Assembly (NCBI GenBank): GCA_029204225.1
Contig: MU832596.1
Coordinates: forward strand, 1 to 64,000
DNA from: Diphasiastrum complanatum
Taxonomy: Eukaryota > Streptophyta > Lycopodiopsida > Lycopodiales > Lycopodiaceae
Direction of reading: 5' to 3'
DNA: 64,000 nucleotides
Below the pieces are notes generated by a model. The model was not told where the DNA came from, searched no databases, and saw only the letters and a list, made by a program, of their open reading frames with translations. The position numbers and the translations under genes are program-made. Positions 1 through 11,067 of the stretch are shown here, piece after piece (the stretch's first letter is position 1; each line of letters begins with the position of its first letter).

Positions 1-1566
1 AACGCGGTCCAGAACAGACAGTTACAGACTCTAGAACCAGTTCCCGGGGCTGGTGCCAGTTCATCCAAGAATACGGCAGCTTCCGTTGAGGATGATGATG
101 AGTCCGAGTATACGTCGTCAGATGACGTTGAGGATTCTGAGCCTGTATTACCCAAGCAAAACTCCCAGTGGTTGAGGGTCAGTTGATTCAAGGATTCAAA
201 TGGAAACAGTATTCCATTCAGGATGAGTACTTGCTCTATAGAGATAGAGTATGTGTCCCCAATTTAGAGGATTATAGGCAGCAGGTCCTATATGAATGTC
301 ATGACAATCCTAGCGCGGGACACCCAGGCATACAGAAGACCTATGAGCTTCTTCGTAGGCAATTTTTTCTGGCCCAGTATGAAAAAGGACGTCCACCAGT
401 ATGTAACCAGTTGCCAGAAATGTCAAGTAAATAAAGCAGAGCGTTTAAAGGCAGGAGGGTTGTTGCATCCCTTAGAAATACCAGCTGGTAAATGGGAGAG
501 TATCTCCATGGATTTTATAGTAGGCCTGCCTAAAAACCCAAAAGGGTAATGACGCTATATGGGTCACAGTTGACCGTTTGACCAAAATGGCTCATTTCAT
601 TCCGACCAAAACAACCGTTAGAGCTCCAGAGTTAGCGAGGTTGTTTGTAGACGGGCTATTTAAATTGTACGGTCTACCTTCCGCATAGTCAGCGACCGGG
701 ACAGTAAGTTTACTGGAAATTTTCGGAGGGCAGTATTCCATCATCTCCATACTAAACTTAATATGAGTACCACCGACCATCCACAGACGGACGGTCAAAC
801 AGAAAGGGTAAATCAAGTGCTGGAGGATATGCTTCGTGCATACGTCAGCAAGAGGCAGACTAATTGGGAGGAGTATCTCTCGATATTAGAGTTTGCTTAC
901 AACAGTACCAAACATTCAGCTACGGGATACAGCCCATTTATGCTGATGTACGGTTTTCAGCCACGCTCACCCACAGCTGTAGGGTTTAAACAAGAAAAAG
1001 TTGAAGCAGCCAGAAACTTTTTAGAAGACCTAAACCAGATGATAGAACATGCTAAGCGTAGCATTAGACAATCCCAGGATCGAGCCAGGCATTATGCAGA
1101 TCCACACAGACGGGATGTGCAGTTCTCCACTGGTGAGAAAGTCTACTTGAGAGTCCCAGTTGACTCTAAAACCCTCAAATCAGGAGTGTGTGCTAAGTTG
1201 TCTCCAAGGTATTGTGGTCCCTTTACCATCAGTAGGAGACTAGGCGAGGTCACCTATGAACTAGAACTCCCACACAGCAGTAAGGTTTTTCCAGTCTTTC
1301 ATGTAAGTCAGTTACGAAAAGCCTTAACCAGATCAGACAATCTGGTAGGGGACAGTGTTCTAGTTCTCCCATTGGATCCTCAACAACCTCCACATGAACC
1401 AGAGGAAATTCTTGATAGTAGAGAGACGCAGACTCGTCATACTCTATACCGAGAATATCTGGTTAAGTGGAATGATCAGCCTGTTGAGAATGCCACTTGG
1501 GAAAGAGGCAGCGTCCTTCGCAAGATTTTTCCAGACTTTGTCTTAGAGGACCAAGACGGTTCTTAA
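1..1566 (+). pseudogene. Ty3/gypsy chromovirus pol 3' part (integrase plus chromodomain), frameshifted
   Basis: This is the C-terminal part of a gypsy polyprotein that inserts retrotransposon cDNA. An acidic linker (about 1-165) leads into an HHCC integrase zinc finger (YECHDN...GHPG at about 288-330, CQKCQ at about 410). The core follows with SMDFIVGLP and VDRLTK (first Asp, about 510-590), the second Asp in SDRDSKFTG (about 690-720) and the Glu in [10 protein letters not shown] (about 789-820). The C-terminal end has HVSQLR and a chromodomain with YLVKW...ATWE (about 1455-1500), which marks a chromovirus. The frame shifts near 365 and again near 680, so no functional protein is made. The final frame is open from 763 to the stop at 1564-1566. 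RT and RNase H lie outside the window. It probably sits in an upstream intron of the kinase gene at 2874-7462. Confidence 0.9.
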
Positions 1567-1795
1567 GGGGGAGGGAGTGTTACGAGCTCGTAACCAGTGC
1601 CGAACCCTAGAGAACACAGATAGGTCAGATACCACAGTCAGGGTCGTGTCCAGCGTAGATGACCAACAGGGCAAGACAGTGTGAGTAGTGTGCCCCAGCA
1701 CGGTCCATAGCTATGGCGGGCCTAACACAGCCTAGGGACCCTGTCAGCAGGATAGGGCCCCCAGTTGGGGGGGCAGGGCATTGGCCATTTTAGTG
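1565..1795 (+). repeat. Polypurine tract and 3' LTR remnant of the gypsy element
   Basis: A purine run (1565-1577) directly overlaps the pol stop codon and is followed by TG at 1578, the expected start of a 3' LTR. The first bases of the LTR form a perfect 16-bp palindrome (1579-1594, GTTACGAG and its complement). The LTR 3' boundary is uncertain because no partner LTR is in the window. The GC-rich character fades near 1790. Confidence 0.6.
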
Positions 1796-2873
1796 CATCC
1801 AATATGTTGGATTGACTTAGAAGACTTTCTCCAAGACTAGCCATGTTAAATTTGTATTCAAATAGAAGCTTAACATGAAAGGATTCAAAGAAGAAACACT
1901 TCCAACAAGATTAGAAAACAAATGCTCCTACAAAAAGTCTACCCTCTCTATGTGTAAGCTCCTCCAAAAAGCTTTGCCAAAACCTAGCCAAAAGTAGAAA
2001 GTTTTTGGATCATAACATGCCTCTTGCTTGCATCTAACCAATAGTACAAGAATCAACTTGATCTAAGTCCTATAGACCAAAAACACCCTCCTACAAGATT
2101 GAGGTGCTTGTGGAACATGAAAATCTTCTCCAGAATCTAAGCATTCATGTTTCTCTCACTCTTACTCACACTCACAGGCTACACAACTTGCTTTGACACC
2201 ATGATGAAATGTAAGACCTAGCTATGTAGTATCTTAACTTCAATGCTAGATCAACCATGAAAGCTTGAGAAACTTAGTAATGGAAAATACCAAATATAAG
2301 AGAAATTACTTAAGCACCTAACAACAAAAGTAAGAAGAGAGAATTAATTGCAAGTAAGAGAGGGGAGGGTGTGGGTCCTCCTAATTCTCTATGAAGTTAG
2401 CACCTCAAGTACATGTATGAAAATTATAGGTGGCATCCATGTTTGAGCTACTTGGCCAAGGGGCCACTTGCACCAACAAATGTCTCACAAACACTAGATA
2501 TTAAATGACGCGTCCAAGTACCTAAATTACATCATACAAGTAAGAGATAATAACGAGTATGGACCCATGGTCCATATGGTCATCCTTTTTCATGCTCTTG
2601 CCTTATAACCATTGCATGCTAACGTATGATGATCTCTTGTGAACCTAGTGAACATAGGAGTAGTTTTGAATCTTTCTTAGGGAATGAGGGATTGAAATGA
2701 TAATATTGTGTTCCAATTGAGAAGATCTCGATTACCTGATGAACAATGTATGGAACTACAATGCCTTTTATAACTAAATCATGTGTCCCCAACACTCTAC
2801 TTAGTCCTAGTTGAAGAGCTTCATTCTAACATGGTTGTTGTTAAAGTTTAATAAGTATTATTTTTGTATGCAG
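1796..2873. other. Noncoding stretch upstream of the first kinase exon
   Basis: No coding region, RNA gene or recognisable element was found. The sequence is AT-rich and probably belongs to a large intron of the kinase gene, because the exon at 2874 begins with a 3' splice site (a TTTTTGTATGCAG tract) and needs upstream exons. Confidence 0.4.
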
Positions 2874-4683
2874 GAGATTATAACAGGTTCAGGCCATAAT
2901 AGTGCAATTGATTGGTGGGCTCTTGGTATGCTTTCTTACACAAATACTTAGATATTGAGTGCCATCTTTAGAGTTTTGATAGCCACATTGATTACAACAA
3001 CATTAGATGGAGGAGCTATTCTTAAAGTGGCACCCTTAAGAAGAACATTGTCATCATCAAAATGTGCATGTTGCTTGACCTTTTAACAAATATATCTCCT
3101 TTCGCTTCATGACATGTTTAGACTTCTCAAAGAATATACTCATTTTCAAAACGTGCATCTTCTTGGGCTTTCAACAGATATATTTTGCTTTCCTTGATGG
3201 CCATAACTTTGTAAGTAAGAATAAAGTACGAAATGTGATAGGTCTCAAAACTTTTGTAGCTTATTTTTTATCTTTTTAGTACACTTCTTTCTAGGACATC
3301 CTTCTATGTGTAGTCTCCATTTTCTTGCCCCACACACTTTCTAGATCACCCATCATATTGATCTCCCTCGCTCAACTCCATTGGACTAGTTGCTAGAGAC
3401 CTCTTCTAGAGACATATTGTGGTATCTAGATAGAGTGGAGAAGAGTTTTGCAAAATGACCATCATGCCTATAGTGCTACTTTGAACAACCATTTTCAATT
3501 ATACTACCTTAGTGGGATATAAGTAGAGTGACCTAGGAAAGTCCCCTATTCATTGGTTGATGTTATAATCTGTAGAAAACTTGGAGGGATACTATATCTC
3601 ATTAGGAAGGTTGTTAGACAGGGTGCTAATATAGGAAAGATCCTAAGCTAAGGTTTGTGTAGCTTGAATAATCAGCTTCACTCAATTGCTCTCAAGATTC
3701 CATTATATGTCATATTTTCTAGTAATTGAAATTGTGTTCTACTCATGATTCAAAAAATATACGATGGAATTAATTGTGAGAAATAACTATGCTGACAAGC
3801 TACTACAACAATGAAATGAAAGCTAGAGCTTGCCAAAAATAATTCTATACTAAGTTATCTCTAGCCTCGTATCATCACCCTAGGAATGAGGCCCATTGTC
3901 CTATATATAATTTTTAGGGCTTCAATCAGGGCTACTTTTACTCCCAGTTACTATGGCCAAATATTATCAAATGAAAAGTGAATGTATCTGATAGATATCC
4001 AATGGCAGAGGAGTGTCATAGTGCCCAAGCCATATGATCCAATTCAAATAATATACAAAAATAATAAGAGGCACAAGGCCTAGGTACCGCCTTCCATAAT
4101 AATCTTGTAACTTTTCTTCTATAGAAGCCACACACCATGGAACCAACAAATTAATGTTTTTGTCAAGAAGTATCCCTAACGGCTTCACGAGCTTGGTATA
4201 AGAAGCTCGATAGTCTTCTTAAATGTCCGGACTTCTATCTGACACAAACGATGTCTACATCTAAAGGACGGAAGGAAAATTAGTGATTTTAACAATATTT
4301 GTAGATGATTCTTTGATGATAAGAAAATGTCTGACAATATCAGTGACACAAAGAATCAAATATCTGCAAATTATGAAATCACAGATCTAGGAGAAGCAAG
4401 AAATTGTTTGGGGCTGCAGATCGAAAGAGACATAAAGAAAGGAATCATGCACCTAAACCAGTCCGATTATGCTGCAAAGGTCTTGAACCAATATGGGATG
4501 ATTGATTGCAAAGAGAAGGCAACACCTATGATTGTCGGAGTCAGACTGTCGAAGCAGGACAGCCCAAGCACGGATGAGGAAAGACAGAAGATGCACTTGG
4601 TAATTGACCCGATAACTCAGTCATTGCCCATAATATCAAATAAAGCTCCCTTGATATATGGTCTCAGTTGGACTTTGGTGAAG

Positions 4684-4762
<79 letters not shown>

Positions 4763-5186
4763 TTAAATCTCAAAATTCAAAGCCAAAAACAAGTAGATTT
4801 CAGAAAATTTGATCACCTCGATTGTAAATAGCAAAACGATCCTTGAATCTCACAAATCTCAACAAATTTTGAGTAAATCGGCAGCAATGCTACAGAACTA
4901 ATTGTTTGAACTCTATTTTGGCAAAGCCTGCAACATGATCTACAATCTATTCATGGTAGCAAATTCTCTTACTTGGCAAACCTGTTTTGCTTCTAAGCTC
5001 TCTCCCACGGCAAGAAACATTCAACATATAGAAGTTTCTAAAAGCCGGACGCGATGTAGTTGAATGTGTAGACACCTGGCCAAAACATGTCAGCAAGACT
5101 TCACTTGTGGTCAACATAAGTCGAAAACCCTAAGATTGGATAGACAAATCAAAATGCAGGAATTACATTTTAACCATCACATCCTA

Positions 5187-5250
<64 letters not shown>

Positions 5251-6063
5251 GGCCATCCTAATCTTCTCTGTATCATGTCGTCATGTTTAGTTATGATTTT
5301 GCTATAAATCATCTTAAAAAAATCAAAGTATTACATTGGGACAATTTCAAGTTTTCTCACATCAGTTATATGTGGAGACTGGCCAATTCTAGGGCATTCC
5401 TCACATGAGCGGGCTTTGTCATTCATGCACGTTGGGAGAGGTGTAGTCAGAGGAGCATTCCGTGTTTGTTATGAGACCAGAGGATGTTACCATTGTCCTT
5501 TCCATGATTCTCCAGTCACACTATGTTCTCTTATTTCATACATAGATCCTCGATGTGTGGCCCTGATGCTGCGAGTAGTATGGACACCAACTCCCAGACC
5601 TACATCACCTCCTTTTTTACAACGAGACGCCCCGGAGCAAAGAGTGAGATATTGTCAGAGGATGAGTTAGATATCCCTTCTAGAGATCTTCATCGGGACC
5701 AATGTATTGCTTTGGGACTGAGTTTCATGGCTACCAGGAGACCTCGTCGATCTAGAGCTCATGCAAGGAGACCTCTTGTTTCTACTTCAGCACTCACATC
5801 ATCCTCATCTATCCTTGATTTCTTCAACAAGGGTCCTCCTCTATCATGTGATATCTATTATAGTTGTGCTTCATCTTATCATCTTTTTCAAATATATCAC
5901 TCATGGGAGTAGAGTAAAGTTTATGTCTAGATTTGCTATGGTAACCTTTTAGTCTAGTAATTGTTGTTTTGTATATGCTCATTTTAGAAGTTATCACACT
6001 TGATATGTATTCACCTGGTCTTATGTGCCTTTTGGCATGCAAAAACATTAATAAAGCTCTCTC

Positions 6064-6121
<58 letters not shown>

Positions 6122-7462
6122 GCACGCACGTGCGCACACACACACTGACACACAAAAGGATGCTGATTATCCTTCTATGACTTTTTTTTTGAATTCACAT
6201 GAGTATGTGAATGCAGTTCATATAGCCTTAGGCTAGCAATAACATTATGTTTCTTGCATCTTGTTTAAAATGTCTGCTCATTTTGAACTCTTGATTGCAA
6301 CGTTTTGGTACTGATTTACAGCAAAATTAACATTACGTTCATGTTTATTGAGATGTGTAGGAATCCTTGTCTATGAGATGTTGTATGGGAGAACACCCTT
6401 CTTAGACAAATCCAGAAACGGGACTTTTTCAAATATTCTCAAAAAGGAGGTTACATTTCCAAGGAATATACCAGTAAGTGTGTTATTGTTCAATTTCAGT
6501 GCATCAATAGTTTGGCTTTAGAGTACCTAAGAACACCCAGAAGATACTTGTTTCACACTGTGAGCAAGATGTATGTCCAAGTCTGGACTCTGATAGAAGA
6601 GTTAATAAAGCTCTCAACTTTCAATGAATGGCTCCAAATGTTACATGGTCGATAATTTAAACTTGGTTTTCCATAAGTTTCATTTACTGTTATTTACTGA
6701 TAATGTTTTCAACACAGGTGAGTATAGTCGCGAAGCAGTTCATTCATGCATTGCTGCAAAAGGATCCCACTGAAAGGCTGGGCTCACTAGCTGGAGCCGA
6801 TGATATTAAAAAGCATCCCTTCTTTAGTAGTATTATGTGGCCCCTGGTTCGCTGCATGGTTTGTTGCTCAAGACTTATTAGACTTCTCTTGGACTTGGCA
6901 TGAATGGCAATCTTCTTTTCTTGTATGTCCCCTCCTGTATGCCGAGCTCAATTTCTATTCAATTTTAGATTGTTAGAATGTCAAGCAGCTCATATTATGC
7001 GAGTTTCAAAAAGAAATTTGGTTGTTTTCTAAGAGTACTTGAACTTTTTTACGAAGCAACCCAAAGAAATTCCATGATCTGCCACAGGAGGCTTTTATAA
7101 TTGATACTTTATATAAACTTGGAGCTAAAAGACCAGTGAGACTAAGTTGTGACTTTCGCGTGAAAAATAGTTAACACTTAAATGTAGGTTAGACTACACC
7201 AGATCAATGTATTCTAGAAGCTCCATTTAAAGACTGTAGTAGCTAAATTTTGCAACGAGAATTCATCATGGTTGTCTTCCTGCTACTTTATATAGCATCA
7301 CTTTGAAAAAGATTCATGATGTGCACTGGTATGCAGAATCCTCCTCTACTTCAAGCTCCATCAATTACAATATCAGCGAAGGATGTTGGATCCCTTTCCG
7401 AAGGAACCCATATTGAATGGAATGATTTGGAATCGACCAGCACGTTCATTCCAGAATTTTGA
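2874..7462 (+). CDS. Phototropin-like AGC (group VIII) protein kinase, last four coding exons
   Basis: This is the C-terminal lobe of a Ser/Thr kinase. Exons read 2874-2925 (EIITGSGHNSAIDWWALG), 6361-6473 (ILVYEMLYGRTPF...FPRNIP), 6718-6858 (KQFIHALLQKDPTERLGS...HPFFSSI) and 7337-7462 (NPPLL...ending FIPEF, TGA at 7460-7462). Donors and acceptors are GT/AG and phases match (phase 1 between the first two exons, phase 0 afterwards). Visible motifs are the Glu of APE, DWWALG of helix F and the RLGS of subdomain XI. Wording such as EMLYGRTPF and PLVRCMNPP is typical of phototropins, the plasma-membrane blue-light receptors, rather than of D6PK or PINOID relatives. The LOV domains and the N-lobe would lie upstream of the window. 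No frameshift is seen in these exons, so the gene may be live. A 3'-UTR intron (7465-7535) is possible. The family is fairly sure, PHOT1 versus PHOT2 is not, and the rest of the gene is unseen. Confidence 0.78.
4165..4612 (+). pseudogene. Ty1/copia reverse transcriptase fragment
   Basis: This is a piece of the RT palm of a copia polyprotein. Translation across frames gives RAWYKKLDSLLK (about 4170-4215), a diverged active-site box FVDDSLMI (about 4300-4325, for the usual YVDD), then LGEARNCLGLQIERD and LNQSDYAAKVLNQYG (4396-4500) and RLSKQDSPSTDEER (about 4540-4585). Frameshifts and the lack of flanking LTRs show a dead fragment. The frame ends by running into the CT repeat at 4687. It lies inside the kinase intron in the sense direction. 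Confidence 0.8.
4687..4759. repeat. (CT)n microsatellite, about 36 units
   Basis: An uninterrupted CT dinucleotide run. Leu-Ser repeats translated from it are artefacts. Confidence 0.98.
5189..5245. repeat. (CT)n microsatellite, about 28 units
   Basis: An uninterrupted CT run inside the kinase intron, with no flank similarity to the neighbouring CT arrays. Confidence 0.98.
6057..6154. repeat. Compound (CT)n-(CA)n microsatellite
   Basis: About 31 CT units with one CC interruption, followed by an imperfect CACG/CA tail. It lies 0.2 kb upstream of the second kinase exon in the window. Confidence 0.95.
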
Positions 7463-9640
7463 AGGTCTCTCTCTTTCTCACACATTATGCATCCTTTGAT
7501 TAACCACAGTTCGCATATTTTCTACTATATTTCAGCTGCGGTTAAAGGCTTCTTCATTGGAAGGTATTGGGTGCAGCATGTTTGCAAGAAATAAGTTCAA
7601 GGCAATGTTGTTCGATGCCATTGCTGCTATTGATGATAACTGAGTGGTCATGGTGAACAGCTAATTGAATGAAGGAGTAGCAAAAGTGAACTATGGATGT
7701 ACATCTTGATTTCGTACTATAGCTTGCTGAATAAAGTACCATGGCTACAGAAAACAAGTGCATGCAACTTTTGCAGCAGCATTTTGCAAAGAATTATCAG
7801 ATGTTTGTAGAAATATGTTTCTTTCAAAGTGCTTGTGATCGAGTAGAGCTGCGTTTGTTGGGATCCCAGTCTTTATCACGTAATTGTTGTTAAGAGGCTT
7901 GAAAAAAAAACACTTCAACCCTAAACCCTAAACCCTAAACATAAAAGGTGTTAGATTCATTCTTGTATAAGTGATTGAGAGAATGCACACCCTGTCATGA
8001 ATCTATATTTTAGTAACCCAAATAACTTGTCCAATTCAAAATGTATGTAGCTAATGCATGTGCATATTTTTCTCAAGCAAATGTTGGCTTTGTTAGCAAC
8101 TTCCATCTTCTTCTAGATGTGATCTTGTATTCAATAGTATTGTTCTTATTTCATCACATCTGTTGGGAGATTACTTCCTTTAAGCGGGATGGATGGATTA
8201 AAAAACTCCCATTCATGAAATACGAGCAACACACTAACAAAGGATTCACAAAGTGAATAAATACTTTCCCTAACAGTTTTTATCCTTTCTATCTATTACA
8301 ATCTCAAATACTCATCTTTGACATTGTTGAATAGGAAATGGTTCCTTGACAATCAAACTTCAATTTTAGTTTGGAGTCTGTATTATCAATTTTAGAGAAA
8401 GTTATAGATTCATGTTCATATTTGTGAGGCTATGCATGATAGCAAAATAGACAAATTTCCACTTGCAATAGCAGGAAGATTGGTGGGATTCCACCCCTAA
8501 ATATCCCCCCTTTAAAAAAACAAGACCGTACATGTTTTGACCTAGGGTTGGCAAAAAAAAAAAGATGCCAAAAGTCCATTTTTTTTAATGGTAAATCTGA
8601 ATGGACTATTGACACGTTGCAAAGGATCGGTGAACCAGACCTCATTATGTTCATCGACTGACCTATACTATAGTTCAGAGTGTGCTAATGACATTAGTAT
8701 AAACGAAAAACTTAGATAATGTACGAATAAGAATGGCGAGGGCTTAATGAACCCAGAAAGAGTGTTGGCAATTCAGTCATTAATAAGGTCGATGAAAACC
8801 CAAAGCATCAAAATTCTGGAAGATAATAGACTTGGCGAATGTAGAATTGGTTTCACTCATCTCAACATGCTTGCATGGTCTTGCTACGCTTCCACCTCCA
8901 CATTATTACAAAGAATAGATAGGTTGCTTCTGCTCCCAATTTTGGTTTATGTTCATGTTTCAAATATTAAATCATGAGAATCGAACCTCAACCATGAAGT
9001 AGCCTATTGTTTATTCATAGAAACTTGTGCATTAGAATGACTTTCAATAACACCAGCTTAAAAAATCTTGTTAGTACTACATCTTCCTTTATCATGGCCC
9101 ATTTTATATTTGATTTGTGAACTCACTTGTTGTTTAGTGATGGAACAAAGATGCCAAATCAAAAGGTGGATCTAAGATCTACATTGGATCCCGTATTGAT
9201 TATTGGGTCTCCCTTTCTTGGTTCAGATGGATTGGCAACCGATGTGAATGTAATTGTTTGCCACTTACTATTGTGTTCAAGTTAATAAGAAATAGACTTT
9301 TCAAGTGATTTGTTAAAGTGACCTCAGAACTCACATATGTTGAATTATTTTGTGTTTATTTGAAAGGCAAGGAGGCTATTGAAAGTTGTTTGGCAATTAC
9401 TTGGGTGAATCTTGAATTTCATATATGTAATTGTTGTTGGATTTTTACTTTATTACTTCCACAATGTGAATGTACACTTTGTGCACTAATAGACAAAGTG
9501 GTCTTTGACTAAATTATGAGCTTCTAGTAGGATGGGCAAACTCAGATAAGATATTTTTAAAAAGTTTCAACTCGTTTAAATGCTATTGAGTTTCTACATG
9601 TTTGGTTCTAGCATGTAGTAATCGATCTCTAGCTAGACAA
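7463..9640. other. 3' UTR and intergenic sequence downstream of the kinase gene
   Basis: Probably begins with the kinase 3' UTR. It contains three exact copies of the plant telomere unit CCCTAAA at 7917-7940. No convincing gene was seen; the short open frames near 8041, 8430, 8747 and 9318 show no family motif. Confidence 0.4.
7917..7940. repeat. Interstitial telomere-type repeat, (CCCTAAA)x3
   Basis: Three tandem copies of the Arabidopsis-type telomere heptamer just after an A-run. This is too short for telomere relic DNA to be concluded. Such telo-boxes are also common in plant promoters and can arise by break repair. Confidence 0.85.
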
Positions 9641-10801
9641 CTCTAGTTATCAAATGATATCATCATAGTGCCATCTTGAGTTTGTCCAAAATCTGCAAAT
9701 AATTTTCATAGTCAAATAGCTTCTTGTGTAGCTGAACTTGGTACTTGATATTTGGCATCCGTAGAAGATAAAGCAATTTTGGTGCTCCAAGGTATAGTTG
9801 TCATACCTACACTAAAACAAAAACATAAATGAATCTTGTACATCATATTTTAAGCCCAATCCACATTAGAAAATGCAATCAATACAAGTGTTTCATGCAT
9901 GCCAATGATTCTCTCTTGGCTTTGACCTAAACTGACTCAATAAAACAATCGAAATTGAAAGATTGAGACAGTGTGTAAGATAGATAAGATTTCCAATGAG
10001 TTGCATGTACAAGTAATTATTCCCCTCATCTAAATCAACATGTAAACTTAGCTATAACTTCACATTCATATGTGTACATAGTGGCTTGCACTCATGTATA
10101 TTAAAACTTTTCAAGAATTCCTTTGCACATATGCTTTGGATTAGCATTATGTCATCTTCATGTTACCATACTTCAATCCCCAAGTATTAAGCGATTGGAT
10201 CTGGTATAAGTTCCGTTGATATCCAAGCTACATTCAACACATTCAATAGAAAAGTGATCGGTGTATCCAAGGTTCAATCCAATAATGAAATCTCGCCCAA
10301 ATTTGATTGATTATCTTGTTGACACATATATCCTGCTGTACAATCAATCGTTGCAAGAGTCGATCATATTAAAGTCATTCATTCACAAGTAAGTTATAGT
10401 TACAAGGATAATAAATTCATATATGTAGAGAATAATGAACAGTGCATCATCACCATAATTGAGGGCATAAAGATTTGGATTTGCTTCACTCCCCACAGTA
10501 TTTGCAAATTGTTCATTAATACAAGTGTTCCTAGCTTTTGGTGCCTGCCTTAGATTGCATATCACCTTTTTATTTGCACACCAAATGTTCCTAACCTTAT
10601 CATGCAAATTTTTTTGGTTGTTTTATGTACACCCATTAGATAGCTTGCTTTCAACGGGATTTTATACATCATTTTTCTTCAAAGACTCCATCTTATTCCT
10701 CATAGCATCTTGTCACTCGCTATGCACACTAGTTTCTTTATAGGTTTTGGGATCCTCCTTAACTAACATCATCCTCATCAAAGCCAAGCTAACTTCATAC
10801 A
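9640..10801 (-). pseudogene. Old copia element A, RT/RNase H half
   Basis: A decayed copia polyprotein on the minus strand. Going 5' to 3' on that strand it shows KEDPKTYKE and HSEWQDAM (linker before RT, about 10780-10690), NEQF...EANPNLYALNYGDD and ILYIYEF (RT, with the YVDD box degraded to YIYEF, about 10520-10420), KPLCTHMNVK and LIGNLIYLTH (about 10100-10000), then RNase H traces such as LGLKYD (about 9840). Stops and frameshifts are frequent. It reads continuously into the fragment at 15702-16925 if element B (10802-15701) is removed, so the two are one older element split by insertion. Confidence 0.75.
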
Positions 10802-11054
10802 TGTCAACAATCAGATATGCAACATCAAGCATTCACCATAAGCATTCACCACAAGAAGGCGGAGCACAATCACACTATCACTCTAACTCATACAGAATGT
10901 AAAATGTACAAATAAACCCTGAACCCCTGATAGAGAGAGAAAACCTATGAGTAGACTAATAGACTAGCCTACGGCTAATGACAGCTGGTCACAATTGTCA
11001 ACATTAATGTACCTCGTAAACAGTAACAATGAAGTTTATCATTGATTTCTAACA
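10802..11054 (-). repeat. 3' LTR of copia element B
   Basis: A 253-bp sequence repeated at 15456-15701 with only a few differences. On the minus strand it starts TGTTAGAAATC and ends TTGTTGACA. On the minus strand it is preceded by a purine tract (11055-11067, CATTGAGGGAGAG), as expected for a 3' LTR. It has an extra 12-bp partial duplication (CATAAGCATTCAC) compared with the other LTR. Confidence 0.88.
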
Positions 11055-11067
11055 CTCTCCCTCAATG

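Larger units (their letters stand above)
2926..6360 (+). other. 3.4-kb kinase intron containing transposon and microsatellite debris
   Basis: The intron has a GTATGC donor and a TGTGTAG acceptor. It contains a pair of diverged ~60-bp direct repeats (about 3050-3112 and 3138-3202), a copia RT fragment (4165-4612) and three long CT repeats. The remaining sequence is AT-rich with no recognised element. The open frames at 5416-5912 are not recognised and have no splice or family support. Confidence 0.6.

Noticed and set aside
5416-5912. Two overlapping open frames in the kinase intron
   Set aside because: Arg/Ser-rich but no recognisable domain, no splice signals tying them to the kinase, and stops on both sides. 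Could be degraded gag, but this is not supportable.
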